Below the pieces are notes generated by a model. That model had not been told where the DNA came from and did not search any database. It saw only the letters and a list, made by a program, of their open reading frames with translations. From NCBI GenBank assembly GCA_947652115.1, contig OX393570.1, forward strand, positions 5,095,845-5,159,844: 64,000 nucleotides of DNA, written 5' to 3'. Positions within the stretch are counted from its first letter, which is position 1, and every line of letters starts with the position of its first letter. Below, one piece after another: positions 32,301-42,750 of the stretch. The DNA comes from Blastomussa wellsi (taxonomy: Eukaryota; Cnidaria; Anthozoa; Scleractinia; Plerogyridae). A program made the translations under genes and the position numbers.

Positions 32301-35300
32301 GCTTACTAGAGGGAGGCACGTGCTTGTAAATGATATTACATATATTATATTGCGTATATTATTGATAACTATTAACTATATTACAAAAAACGCTTGTCAT
32401 AAATTACATAAATCAGTCATCTGGTGTTTATTGTGAGGGAAACTAAGCCTACAAGCCCCCTGGTTTTTTATTAGGTTCCCTCGCCAGTTTGCTTTCTACC
32501 TTTAATATATTGTGGTTTTGTGTTTTCATTGTCAGCTTGTGTATTGAGTTGTTTTTGCTTATTTTCTATTGTATTGTACCTCGATTTTTGTTTGTGTGGC
32601 AAAAATAAAAAAAATACAGTTATTTTGCTGACTAGTCCCCAGGCGCGTCTTGCTATTTCTCATAGGAAAAATCTGAGGGACGAGTCGGGTTATTTCGCAT
32701 TTTTTTAGCGAGAATGACCATTGATTGAACATTAAGTGAACTTTTTCTACAGAAATCCGTGATTACAAAACCAGCTTTAACTCAGTTAAGAAGAGCGTTT
32801 CATTGCGTCTTTCATTGTGTCCAACCAAATAGTAACGTCTTCAAATCCTAGCACTTTCCCATTAAAATGATGTTTGGTTTTCACAGCTTTTGACGTTGCT
32901 GGCTATCTCCGAGTTACTTTTGCTTCTCTTCTAGGGTTCGCAAATGGCAACAAGCTGGACGAAATCTTGGAGGATAATGACCTTCGTAAGTTGAGAGCTA
33001 ATTAACTAAACAAGAATATTTAACTCATTTCAATCCAAAGTAAAAATAAAGTGTTCAGACAGGTTGCCAATACGTTCTTTCTTTGCCAAATTGGTCAAAT
33101 CGGTGACTGTCGGAAACATTGCCTACAAAAAGAGCCTAAATAGGCCATTTTAGGGTTCTCTTTTGTTTCAGTTTTAAAACGAATATAAGTGCAAACTCAT
33201 TCATATTAAAAAGGTGGTTTATCTGCACGTTCATTTTGAATTCGTATTACGCAAACTAATAGACCAATGAAATTTCGATATTTTTAAATTCAGCCTAAAA
33301 CAATAGACCTCAGCACGACACTCTGGGGAATAACTAAGGAGTTTGTGGGGTTTATTCCCCGGAGCCTCGTAATGATGTATATTGTCTTAGGCCCGGGGTC
33401 TTAGGCTGAATTTTAAAATATCGAAATTGGTCTGTTGTCATTTGAAAACACTCCTCTGTGACAGACCCAGTGGAATCTTTATCCTCACTGGGTTTTCGGG
33501 AAAAAGGTGACACCGGGTTGGCTGATTTCCCACTGGGTTCGCTCGTTTTCTGTTTTATTTTGCAAACAAAATACGCTGGGTCACACCGCTCTGTCACTGG
33601 GTAAAATCAAAATATTCAATGGGTACTGGGGAGACTAAATTTCAGCTGGGTAGGGGAAAATAATCCACTGGGTAGGGTTTCAGTGGGTCTGTTACAGAGG
33701 GGTGTATGAAACGTTTTGCACAAGGACTCTTTTTGAGACAGAGGCTAAAGGCAACTCGTAAATGGTCAATATAATGGATGGTGCGGATGGCGCGATCATC
33801 AAATGACGTAAATCAAAAGAAACAAAAGGCAACAAACAATAACCAAAACAACAGCACAATAGCTACATGTAACTAAAACTATTTTCCAAAACACAAAAAT
33901 AGTTTTTGTGGTCCAAGTTTACATATAATTTTACCCTTGTTAGGCAAGACAGAGGTAAAGTCTGCGTAGAGCCTAGAGGCCAATTCGGCCGGAGCTTATG
34001 TTTCTGTATCGCAAAGCGACTAGGAGTATTTCTACTCCCCCCTGGACGGGATGCCAGTCCATCGCAAGGTTACCCCCAGCATTATATACCTGGGTAAGGT
34101 GTCTTGCTCATCGCAGTGCAATCTGGTATTTTCCTTCGTTCTATATTCATTACAATATATTAATTTAAATTTATCAAAAGAATCCAATAAATTGTTATCT
34201 CCAAGTTAAAAGAGGTTGTATAGGATAAACTAGAAACATATTTCACCTGAATATTTTATTCGTTCTTCTCTCCCCAGTCCTGTACCTGGCCATAGGATTC
34301 CTCTGTTTCTCTGTGTTGTTCCTGTTTACTGTGATACTGATGATCTCAATTGTCACAATCAGAATACAGAAGATAAAAGAGTGAGTTTAAAGTATATTAA
34401 AATACGAAGGCGAACACGTAGGGAACGAGGTTCCCGGTGTTGTGGTCGGCCTCGTTTCGCGGGTTGGGATAACCTCACTGCTGCACCTTTCCCCTTTGGA
34501 CGGACTTGTCCAAGAAAAAAACTGATTATGAATATGAATATAAGTATATTTCCATTTCTTTTTCTTATAGCTCTTTTTTATCTGGACACCATTTTATTTG
34601 CTATGAGTTTTAGTTAAAACAAACCTTAATTCTGGGACTCCTCTTGAAATTTAAAGCCCACTACGAACATGAAATCTTTTTGGTACTGTATCCTCAATAG
34701 CATAAACTTCCTCTTACAGTGGGCATTTGGGTGTTACATTTAACTTTCAAACAAATTAATAACGCCCCTACTACATTTAAAGGTCTCATTATTAAATGAT
34801 CACTACTTATCAGACAGTGTTGTTTACGCATTGTAAATTGCAAAATAACCAAATAAAACAATTTAGGTACCGTATCTCACCGGGAATAATGCCAAAAGAA
34901 GCAAAAATGATACCCTATTTAAGGACCGAGAACCTTGAAAAACCATAGCCTATCCCGCCACTCATAGCTATCTAGCCCATATATGGGAGTACCCCCGAGT
35001 CTAAATAAGAAATGTGAAGATGGTTCATAGCAGGGTACCCTGCATTCAGGCAGTAACTCTATACCCTCCTATGGGTGGAGTGAGGCACGTACCGTCCAAC
35101 CCTCTTACCTGAAATTCATTAACCGGACTCCACAGCCTTGACCATCAGGCTTCTCACGTGCTTCTCGCTTCTTGAAAACGTTTATATGCAGTTAAATGTG
35201 ACCTTGTGTTATTTACAGAGCGAGAGAGGACACGATAAGTGACAACGTCATCGCAAATCCCCAGGTCTTGCCGCTACCTGGACGAAGCTTGAATGACCCA

Positions 35301-35468
35301 ACCAAATGGGATCGATACTTGCCTGAACCAAGGATGAACGGTGCCAGCACTTTAAACGGCGCTGAAAATGTGGATTACTTGGACTACATGGACTTGATTA
35401 TCATGGACGCTTCAAATAGCATGAACCTACCGCGTGCTAAAGTGGAGAGTGGAGAGAAAACAGTATAG
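29309..35468 (+). CDS. Gene 4: short-ectodomain transmembrane protein with ITIM-like tail, 154 aa (4 exons)
   Basis: Exons: 29309-29369 (phase 1), 32935-32985 (phase 1), 34278-34380 (phase 2), 35219-35468 (stop TAG). Residues 1-21 form a signal peptide (NRFLLSMFLILAFTG). Residues 22-38 are a short acidic ectodomain (FANGNKLDEILEDNDL). Residues about 39-64 form the membrane helix (LYLAIGFLCFSVLFLF and on), followed by a basic stop-transfer (RIQKIKE). The tail of about 82 aa contains L126-D-Y128-M-D-L131, which fits the (S/I/V/L)xYxx(I/V/L) ITIM pattern and also a YxxL sorting signal, with Tyr125 beside it. The phase pattern 1-1-2 and domain order equal those of genes 1 and 2, so it belongs to the same cluster. 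Intron 1 carries a foldback element and a LINE, intron 2 two MITEs. Role unknown; phosphotyrosine signalling or trafficking is inference from the motif. Confidence 0.72.
30127..30283. mobile_element. MITE with 26-bp terminal inverted repeats
   Basis: atgggctttaatcacacggc (continuing ggccat) on the left is mirrored by atggccgccgtgtgattaag (continuing gcccat) on the right, with one mismatch or so. Non-coding; in intron 1 of gene 4. Confidence 0.8.
30725..31522 (+). pseudogene. LINE ORF2 C-terminal fragment (zf-RVT region)
   Basis: An open frame of about 265 codons to TAA 31520-31522. It has the C-terminal zinc-finger-like motif of LINE reverse transcriptases, CTFCGEFEESLEHLFLHC, followed by FWMQTITWL. 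This resembles L1/Tx1-type ORF2 C-termini. The frame happens to extend upstream into host DNA (an ATG at 30680), so the apparent start is not native. No other disabling change is seen in the kept part. Confidence 0.85.
30725..31939 (+). mobile_element. 5'-truncated LINE insertion, 1.2 kb, with 16-bp target duplication
   Basis: The insertion carries the 3' end of a reverse-transcriptase ORF, a 3'UTR and an A-rich (aaat/aaataa)n tail at 31859-31939. It is flanked by a 16-bp direct repeat, ATGGTTTCCAAACCAT (30709-30724 and 31940-31955). A variable-length duplication plus A-rich tail shows target-primed reverse transcription. Truncation at the 5' end removed the endonuclease and RT core. Confidence 0.9.
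33260..33433. mobile_element. MITE with about 35-bp terminal inverted repeats
   Basis: tagaccaatgaaatttcgat with ttaaattcagcctaa on the left is mirrored by ttaggctgaattttaa and atcgaaattggtct on the right. Non-coding centre. Confidence 0.8.
33448..33705. mobile_element. Inverted-repeat element with internal CACTGGGT repeats
   Basis: The left end acactcctctgtgacagacc is mirrored by ggtctgttacagaggggtgt on the right (25-bp arms, three mismatches). Inside, the heptamer actgggt or close variants recur several times (33487, 33532, 33595 and on to 33667). Confidence 0.75.
34018..34120 (-). mobile_element. SINE fragment
   Basis: gactaggagtatttctactc, then ggatgccagtccatcgcaag and tatacctgggtaaggtgtct, is the reverse complement of the 3' half of the SINE at 36883-37125 and resembles 41510-41580. 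Confidence 0.6.
34381..35218 (+). other. Intron 3 of gene 4
   Basis: No gene. A segment at about 34895-35000 (gataccctatttaagg ... gggagtacccccg) resembles, in part and in either orientation, repeats at 5330-5430 and 46000-46310. Confidence 0.45.
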
Positions 35469-36316
35469 CTTGAAGGAGCTGTACATAACGTAGCACTTAT
35501 TACAGAGACGTTTCAATGAAAGGAGGAGACCGCACGTTGTACTGAAATATTTAAAAATATATTTTTTGTACTTTTCGTGAACAAGAAAATCAACTAGATT
35601 AAAAGTGGAGAGACGAAAATATTGCTTGAAGGATTAGAGAGACCGTTAAATGAAAAAAAGAGTAGCAAATTGCGGCCGCAAGCTTTAATACTAAGAAAGG
35701 AAAGCTTTCTTTGAAAAAAACGGTCTCGTGCCCTTACCGTGACATCAATTCAAAGTTAACTGATTTCTATAACAGGATAAACGACCAGTGAATTGCATGC
35801 AAAATATAGTTGAAACAGTTCACTAACAGTGATTAAAGTAAGGGCAAAAATAAGAAAACTCAAAAGTCTTAAAAGACAAATGTATGTACTTGACTGAAAA
35901 AAGTTTAATTAGCAACTTAAAATATGGAATTAAAACTTTGGTTACACGCGTCGTATATGAAAGGCATGCGGAAAGTGACGTAATTCAGCTTCGAAATTTC
36001 CGGGTAAACTACGAGCAGCCCCTATTTCCGAATTTCGTTGAGTGCGAAGCAAATAAATATGGTCGCGCGAAAATTGGCCGTCAGAAGAAGAGACGCGGCG
36101 CTTGGGAGGCGATTTGCGAATTTTTTTTTCTGCAGCTGCCTGGTAGAGCAAAGCACCTCAGTTCACTCTGATTATACAACGCCTTCCCAGTGATTGTCAT
36201 AAATGATGCCATTCTGGCCAATTACACACAACTGGTTAACCAAATAGACGAATAATCCGAATCGCGCATATATTCGAAGCAAAACCTTGCGAACTTCCCC
36301 AAGGGCGGGAAAACGC

Positions 36317-36333
36317 ATCATCATCATCATCAT
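36317..36333 (+). repeat. (CAT)n microsatellite
   Basis: Six CAT units followed by atcctttatttaaac, similar to the end of a SINE or MITE. Confidence 0.75.
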
Positions 36334-36728
36334 ATCCTTTATTTAAACACGATAAAATTTAAAGCTAAAGCTTGTGGGGTCGTGTAAAAAATAGTTACAA
36401 TATGAAACGATGTTAAAATATGGATAAAATTACTCATACAACTAACATGAATGTACAATTAATTCCTAAAAAGAGTAATATTTAAATAAGTTCGCGTAAC
36501 TACATCTAAATGCAAACTATATCACATGCAAACATCGCATGCAAACTATATCACGTGGTTAGTTTGATAGACGAGTGCTATGCACAAGTTTTTCAACTTG
36601 CAATTGTTTAATGTAGAAATTCCCACTTGAGAAAAAATAAAAGAATAAACCGAATGTTATGTAATTAAATTACCTTCAAAAGTCTTAGAATCTGGTGCAT
36701 CCATTTCTTAAAAATACGCAGGAAACTA

Positions 36729-36812
36729 AAACGTCACAACCGTGTTCACATACTCTACACACCTATCAACCGGCCAGAGCACGCGTAGTATCTCAATTAT
36801 TTTATAATTTCC
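36729..36812 (+). repeat. Interspersed repeat, copy A (ACGTCACAACCGTGTT family)
   Basis: acgtcacaaccgtgttcaca, then cacctatcaaccggccagag and cgtagtatctcaattatttt. Related copies lie at 40484-40575 and 45790-45890. Confidence 0.7.
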
Positions 36813-36882
36813 TCTGTTAACCATGCTGTGAAAGAGCAATCTCGTTCCCAGGGCTTTTCCCTTCTTGATCGAGATTGGTGTA

Positions 36883-37125
36883 GGAGGCGTGGTTGCCTAA
36901 TGGTTAGCGCGCAAGACTCGGATCAGGCGGTCGGGGTTCCTGAGCCCTGACCGGGGCACTGCGTTGTGTTCTTGGGCAAGGCACTTTACTCTCACAGTGT
37001 CTCTCTCCAACCAGGTGTATAAATGGGTACTGGTGAGTTAAATGCTGTGGGATACCCACCGATGGACTAGAATCCCATCCTGTGGTGGGAGGGGGTAGAA
37101 ATGCTCCTAGCCACTTCATACACTC
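36883..37125 (+). mobile_element. tRNA-derived SINE
   Basis: The head ggttgcctaatggttagcgc ... gggttcctgagccc has tRNA-like A and B boxes. The body tgttcttgggcaaggcactt, then actctcacagtgtctctct and gtgtataaatgggtactgg, is shared in either orientation with fragments at 19140, 34018 and 42205. It is the most complete copy in the window. Confidence 0.75.
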
Positions 37126-37540
37126 TTTAATCTTCCAACCAAATAACTTATTTATCTTACTAGTTGTTATCCATGCAAAAAGATGACATCCACCAAACAC
37201 GTGACCATTTTGACCATGCTTTAGATGATACGATCCGGGTTTCGTCAGTCCGATCCGATTCAATCTCTGTTTTGTTAATCCGATCCGAACCTGTCCGATC
37301 CAGTACTTGTAAACGAGGAATCATGGTTTTTTTAATTTCTATTTTGGCCAGCCCAAACCACCCCATTTGGCTTGATTCCTGTATTTCCAGCCTCTTGTCT
37401 CATTAGTACTAGGTACAAGTTTACCTTGTCCCTTGCCTTTGGTTGTCATGGAGATTTTACCTTGTCGCCGCCATATTTGAAGCGGATAAACCTTTTACAC
37501 ATCACATCGAATGATATTTCCAGTTTTATGATATTTCAAA

Positions 37541-40500
37541 ATGCCAGAGGATTTGTCGAATTCCTATAATATACGACCGAACTTCAAGCACAAGTAGGTC
37601 GTTTTACTTCGTGACCGATTAAAATTCACAAAACGACTTGGTTTAGTTTGGTGGATTTCTTGAACGTCTAACAGCTGAAAATTCTGTCTTGTTTTGTGGT
37701 TTGAATAGATTTCGTCCTGCTGCCGTGAAAACAGTAATTCATGATGTTTTGAACGAAGAGTTGTCTGGTAAGAAATACAGTTCAGACGAGGCCACTTCGT
37801 GGTGTAAACACATCTCTGACACAGTAAAAGAAAAGTTGAAAGGTAACTCATAATTTGAATATGCAGTCTAAAAATTATGCTGAGCACAGATCGTTAATTG
37901 GGCCATCCCACTTAATATACGCACCCCCCCCCCAATTGAGGCACTTTTGTGTCTGCCCCCTCAGAAATAACTTTTGAAAACCCTTTCAGAAATTAAGATC
38001 AAAGTGCCGACACATCCCCCTTCGGAAAAAAGAAGGAGTTCAAAGACACCAACATAAATGCCCCCTCAGAAATAAATTTTGAAGACCCCCTCCCTCCTCA
38101 GATTTCCCAGTAGGGATTGGGATATGGGAGGGGTGCAAATATTAAATGGAATGGCCCATTGTGTGAACAATCCATTGTTTCGAACGTGTGATAGCAAACA
38201 GAAAACAAGCAGTGGTCTGCTATGACAAACAATGGTCCACAGTCTGCATGCCTGGGTTCTGTCCTGGTGTACGGCACAAGGGAATAACCCTGAGTGTTCC
38301 ATCATAGTGCCTGCCGGGGCGTTGTTGTATTCAGGCTTCTTTAACATATGGCCAATCCACCTCCACTTTCTCCACATGATCTGTGTCCCTAACAGTGTTA
38401 CTTCCATGATCATATCACTCATTAAGACTGGTCTGTCGTTGATGCAGTTCACCTTCGTGGTCTTGGTATTTTCAACATTTGGACGTAGGCCCAGCTTGGT
38501 GAAGTTAGCTGTTAGTTGTGCTGTTTTTTGGTTGTTGCTTGACAGAAGGAATATATCATCAGCAACTCCAAGTCCTCGAGTTGTTACCCCAGATTCAGCT
38601 GGATCCCATTTTGCCAATCTCTCCATGTAATAGATCAAACACGAGCGACAGTGTTTCATCGGGATATCCAAACACCGAGAAGAGAGTTGAAAATACGACG
38701 CGCAGCGGAGTATTTTTAATGAACTTCGAGGTGTTTGGATAGCCGATGAAACACTGTCTCGAGTGTTTGATCTATCTTCTCAATCGAAACTAAAACTACG
38801 GTGAAAACGAAGAAATAAAATCGTAAAAATCTATGCTAATTAAGATCACATTTCCAAACCACGGTTACGGTTCTGATTTCCTTTGTTTTAACGTGATGAA
38901 TTATTAATGAGTTTGAGAAGTTTTTTTCATGATCCAGTCAATGGCCAGTAACCACAAGAACGGTGCCATCGAAACAACCTTGTCTGACCCCAGTGTTGAC
39001 AGTAACAGGGCATAAAATTAACTTTTTTTTCCGGTAGCCACTTGCCTCCTAAATATTTTAGAATTATAGCCAATTCCAAAAAGTTGGTGGCCATGTTGTC
39101 AAACGCGATGAAAAATAAGCCTGCAAAATTCGCACGAGCTACAAAGAGGACACTAGAATGGGTCATATACAACGTGAAAGGTTGCCTTAATCCAAGGTGG
39201 CGTCTAGTGACAATAGATTTGCGTTCGAAATCGTGTATGTGCTGCGTTTTGGAAACAGGCTTAACGAGGAACGTTGCTGCAGATTTATCTTTACAAATCT
39301 TCAACAATCACTAGATCTGTAGGTAAGGTGTGATTAGAAATTCTAGTCGCCAATTTGGCAACTAATTTTCAGGATTTGGTCGCCAAAGTTAAAAATTTAG
39401 TTGCATTGGTGCCTGTATTAGGCGCAATTTTACGCCCTGAGTAAAGCTCTCTGACGACCTATACCAGCCTGAAGGACTTTGCAGGTCATCCTGTCATGAT
39501 AGGAGTTTCTGATAATTCACATTGCAGGTTACACCCTATTATTCAGTTTATCCCAACAATTTACCTAGTATCTATTTATTAATTATACATGTGGGTGGAG
39601 AGAGGCACTGTGAGAGTAAAATGCCTTCTCCAAACACAACTCAATGACCTGGCCAGGGCTCGAACCCACAGTGAGTTATCAACTTAAGATTACAGCCTTA
39701 ATAAACATTATTTTAATACGATTCCTCTTGATATCCATTGCAGAGCTTGAATTGGACAGATATAAATTTATTGTCCAGGTTGTCATTGGTGAACAGAGAG
39801 GTGAAGGGGTAAAGTAAGTATTAGGTTGATTTAGCAAGAGGAAAGGAAGCAGTTGAGGACGGCGTGCACATCAAATAATAAGATGTTGAAACAGAGTTGT
39901 GTTCATGTTATTATGAGTGCTCTCCCGTCCTAAACTGGCATACCTACCCTGTTACTAAATCGCTCTAATGTACATATAGTGAAATCCTGTGTTCAAGGGA
40001 AATTAGCATGTACTTTCAAGTTATGGTGCTTACAGTACGTTTGGAGAGCACAATAGATGCTCAAGGTGTTAGCTGAGAGCAAATAGTGGCAAATGGTAAA
40101 TTCAAGACTTGTGGGATTGCAAGGCTAGCATATTTGTTCTCTGCGTGACTGGTACTTTTTTGAGTTTTTGGATTGCAAGACTGAGATTGAGAGATTGAGA
40201 CCCCAGAAATGGCTTTGCAAAAAAACTGAGACTGCAAGACATTCCGAACTTCTATTCAGCACCCCTCTTTAGTGCTCTTCAAACTTGCCAAATGCTCCAA
40301 TTAAGCAGTAAAGGACGTTTTCCATGTTTATATAGCCTCATCTAAACATGAGAGAGTTTGGGAGAATTTGAGACAGTTATGCAAACCCAAGATGCAGTTG
40401 AGGGTTTGCATAACTTTTGAGAATTCTCCCAAACCCCCGAGTGTTTAGATGACACTATGTAAACATGGAAAATTACACACAAAACTAAAACATCACAACC

Positions 40501-40900
40501 GTGTTAACTGTTTACAAACTCTCACCTAAACACACCTATCAACCAATGAGAGCGTGCGTAGCATCTCAGTTATTTTACAAAACTTGATAGTGCACAGCTG
40601 AAAGCGTGAAAGAATTATTAATAAATTAATTATTTTTATGGTGTACAGTGTAGGTAATATATGATGTATATAAAACAAAGTAAAATACCAAATTGTAACA
40701 AGGATAAAATTAAGCCACACCATATAGAATCATATAATTATATAACTTTCTTAATTCATGTGATTTGTAGAATTACTTTCCAGTGTAGCGAGAACATAGT
40801 TGCTGAATAGTAAAATTATTGCCACTATATTTTCAGAGTGGCGTGTAGATGCCTTTGGGATTCAGACACAGATAACTATGCACAAGATGTTTTCATGAAT
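37541..40900 (+). CDS. DYNLT2B: Tctex-type dynein light chain (DYNLT2B/TCTEX1D2-like), 3' end missing
   Basis: Exons: 37541-37593 (phase 2), 37709-37842 (phase 1), 39744-39813 (phase 2), 40837-40900 (phase 0); all joins keep the frame and give 107 residues. The reading starts MPEDLSNSYNIRPNFKHK and has the family's core: FRPAAVKTVIHDVLNEEL, then LELDRYKFIVQVVIGEQRG and ACRCLWDSDTDNYAQDVF. These are the helices and dimer strands of the Tctex1 fold. Such proteins are light chains of cytoplasmic and intraflagellar (dynein-2) dynein and bind the intermediate chains. The usual last strand (about 15 residues after FMN) should sit in one more small exon; it was not found. Introns 2 and 3 carry a LINE remnant and MITEs. 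The symbol is by similarity to the vertebrate gene; a related DYNLT subtype is possible. Confidence 0.9.
38226..38630 (-). pseudogene. LINE reverse-transcriptase remnant
   Basis: On the - strand the frame encodes GLGVADDIFLLSSNNQ, with the ADD core of RT motif C, then GLRPNVENTKTTKVN and, after an apparent internal deletion, MWRKWRWIGHMLKKP, a C-terminal motif of RTE/I-like LINEs. Most of the RT domain and the endonuclease are gone. It lies in intron 2 of the dynein light chain gene and ends exactly at the MITE at 38631. Confidence 0.8.
38631..38774. mobile_element. MITE with 45-bp terminal inverted repeats
   Basis: tagatcaaacacgagcgaca, then gtgtttcatc and ggatatccaaacacc, is mirrored by ggtgtttggatagccgatga, acactgtctcgagtg and tttgatcta. 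The ends are TA, consistent with a TA duplication (Tc1/mariner-like), though this is not proven. A degraded copy lies at about 10125-10235. Confidence 0.8.
40318..40472. mobile_element. MITE with 71-bp arms
   Basis: ttttccatgtttatatagcc, then tcatctaaacatg and gagtttgggagaatttgaga, is mirrored by gaattctcccaaacccccga, gtgtttagatgacac and tatgtaaacatggaaaa. Almost the entire unit is a hairpin. It lies in intron 3 of the dynein light chain gene. Confidence 0.85.
40484..40575 (+). repeat. Interspersed repeat, copy B (ACGTCACAACCGTGTT family)
   Basis: acatcacaaccgtgttaact, then cacacctatcaaccaatgag and cgtagcatctcagttatttt; immediately follows the hairpin element at 40318-40472. Confidence 0.7.
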
Positions 40901-41434
40901 GTAAGTTCAATGTTACATGTAGCATACATACTTCGTTCAGTCAGCTCAACACGACAGTGCCTCCTTCGACCAGGAGTCTGTTTTTGTGATGTAACTGAGC
41001 CCTTGTTGCTTAACACATGCCGCTTAATGGCATAACATACTAGTGTAAATGTCTAAAAATATGCCTAGGGTTGCCAGTCAGTTTTAGGGTATCTTAAAAA
41101 GTGGCACGATGGCCTAATGGTTAGGAAGTTTGCTGGGTTTGAGCCCTAGCTAGGAAACTACCATTCTCATACCCAGAAACACTTGTTGCTCTTAGTCGGC
41201 TGGGGCTGTGCACAAGGAACAAGTGGCTCTGGGGACACATGATTTGATTAACTGGAATCTAACAAAGGAAGTCCATTAAAATGAACCGTTTTAAACTATC
41301 TGACAACAAAGGGTTTTAAAATGTCTGATGAAATTGGTCTCCCTTTATTTGATTCTAGCCAATCTAATCATGTGTCCCCAGAGCCTGCTTGTTCCTCATA
41401 CACAGGCCCAGCCGGGTAAGATCAAAAAGTGGCA

Positions 41435-41580
41435 CATACAGTAAGCTCTCATATCTGAATTCAAATTTCACACTAACCCTGGGTTATCTTAACCCAGCTT
41501 TGAACAACCCGCCCAGGAGTAGTTCTACTCACCCTGGATATGCTAGTCCATCACAGTGTTTACCCATCACCAGAGTCTAA
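41435..41580 (-). mobile_element. SINE fragment
   Basis: taagctctcatatctgaatt, then aaccctgggttatcttaacc, is repeated in inverted orientation at 42290-42355. The right part (gtagttctactcaccctgga, tgctagtccatcac) matches the SINE tail at 37070-37100 in reverse complement. Confidence 0.6.
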
Positions 41581-41582
41581 AT

Positions 41583-41847
41583 TTGCCATTGGCTGAGTGG
41601 TTAGAGTGTTGGACTTGAAATACTTAAGTTGCGGGTTCAAGTCCCTTTCTGACCACTAGCTGGTGTTGTTCTCAGTAGCCCCGAGTGCAACTCCTCGGCT
41701 GCGCTTGTAAATAGCCAACTGGTTTGCCTCCTACCAGTTGGGATTCTTAACCTTGTTATGTTATTTAGAATCATTATTTTTGTTTGTTTACATTGGCCTT
41801 GAAAAGCCCCAATGGGGAGTGGCCAATTAAGTTATTACTTTTTTTAT

Positions 41848-41850
<3 letters not shown>
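41583..41850 (+). mobile_element. tRNA-derived SINE
   Basis: A tRNA-like head (ttggctgagtggttagagtg ... gcgggttcaagtcc) is followed by a body (ccactagctgg, actcctcggctgcgcttgta, aatagccaactggt, ttgggattcttaac) shared with 21121-21290. Confidence 0.75.
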
Positions 41851-41852
<2 letters not shown>

Positions 41853-41884
<32 letters not shown>

Positions 41885-41937
41885 ATTTACAATTGCGAGC
41901 CGATAGGCGAGCAATTGTAAAGCCCATACAGATCTCC

Positions 41938-41952
<15 letters not shown>
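41853..41952. mobile_element. Near-perfect palindromic MITE, about 100 bp
   Basis: gataaaatat, then cgggagatctgtatgggc and tttacaattgc, is mirrored by gcaattgtaaagcccataca, gatctcccgc and atattttatc around a 10-nt centre. It lies at the end of the SINE at 41583-41850. Confidence 0.85.
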
Positions 41953-41969
<17 letters not shown>

Positions 41970-42204
41970 ACAATAAATTGAATGCAAAGTATTGTTATTC
42001 GATTCCATTGTGCTTTGCATTTTAATCAGTAAAGATCTGTATCAAAAGTTAATAAATACTAATCAGCTGAGCAGGAGTTTGTATCAAAAGTTAATTCTAC
42101 TCTTGATTTGTATTGGGGTTTACAGAGCATTCATGTGACCTAAATAGTACCTTTGCATTGGATCTACTCCTTATGAATTATTAATGAATTTTACAATATT
42201 TATT

Positions 42205-42355
42205 ACACTTGGGTGAAGAGAGGCACTATGAGAGTTTTAAAAGTGTCTTGCCCAATAACACAACATACTTTCCCTCTCGCCGGTTTGTTCCAAGCTGGGT
42301 TAAGATAACCCAGGGTTAGTGCTAAATTTGAATTCAGATATGAGAGCTTATGTGG
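42205..42355 (-). mobile_element. SINE fragment
   Basis: acttgggtgaagagaggcac, then gtcttgcccaataacacaac, is the reverse complement of the SINE body seen at 36960-37020. The right end is an inverted match to 41440-41500. Confidence 0.65.
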
Positions 42356-42750
42356 GTCTCTAGGCTCATGTGCAGACTGTACTTGCCTGTCACTCAGTTT
42401 TGAAGTAGGTGGCATTATTATGTGGGGAGGCAATTCTAACAAATGCTGTTGGAACACTATTATGTGTACTGAATGAAAGTCATCCCAAAAATTTTATGTT
42501 ATCTACTTTATGTTTCTCTGACGATTTTCCCCAGTCTCCCAGTTCCGGCGAAATCTTCAAATTCCCTGAGGAATTATTCTTCTCTCCCAAAACAAGCTTT
42601 GGGTTGACAACCCCTGTTTTATCATTGGAGTAGGCATGCGCTTTTGCCATCTTTTCATAGAGAATCAGACAGAATACCCCACCAGAGCTACAGTGCACAG
42701 TCTTGAACAGTACTGTTGAGACACTTTAACCAAATTTTGTACTAAATTAG

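Larger units (their letters stand above)
32986..34277 (+). other. Intron 2 of gene 4
   Basis: Filled largely by repeats: MITEs at 33260-33433 and 33448-33705 and a SINE fragment at 34018-34120. Confidence 0.6.
35469..37540. other. Intergenic region between gene 4 and the dynein light chain gene
   Basis: 3'UTR of gene 4, then a (CAT)n tract at 36317-36333, a repeat copy at 36729-36812 and a SINE at 36883-37125. The open frame at 35884-36171 has no homology I recognise and no splice support. Confidence 0.45.
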
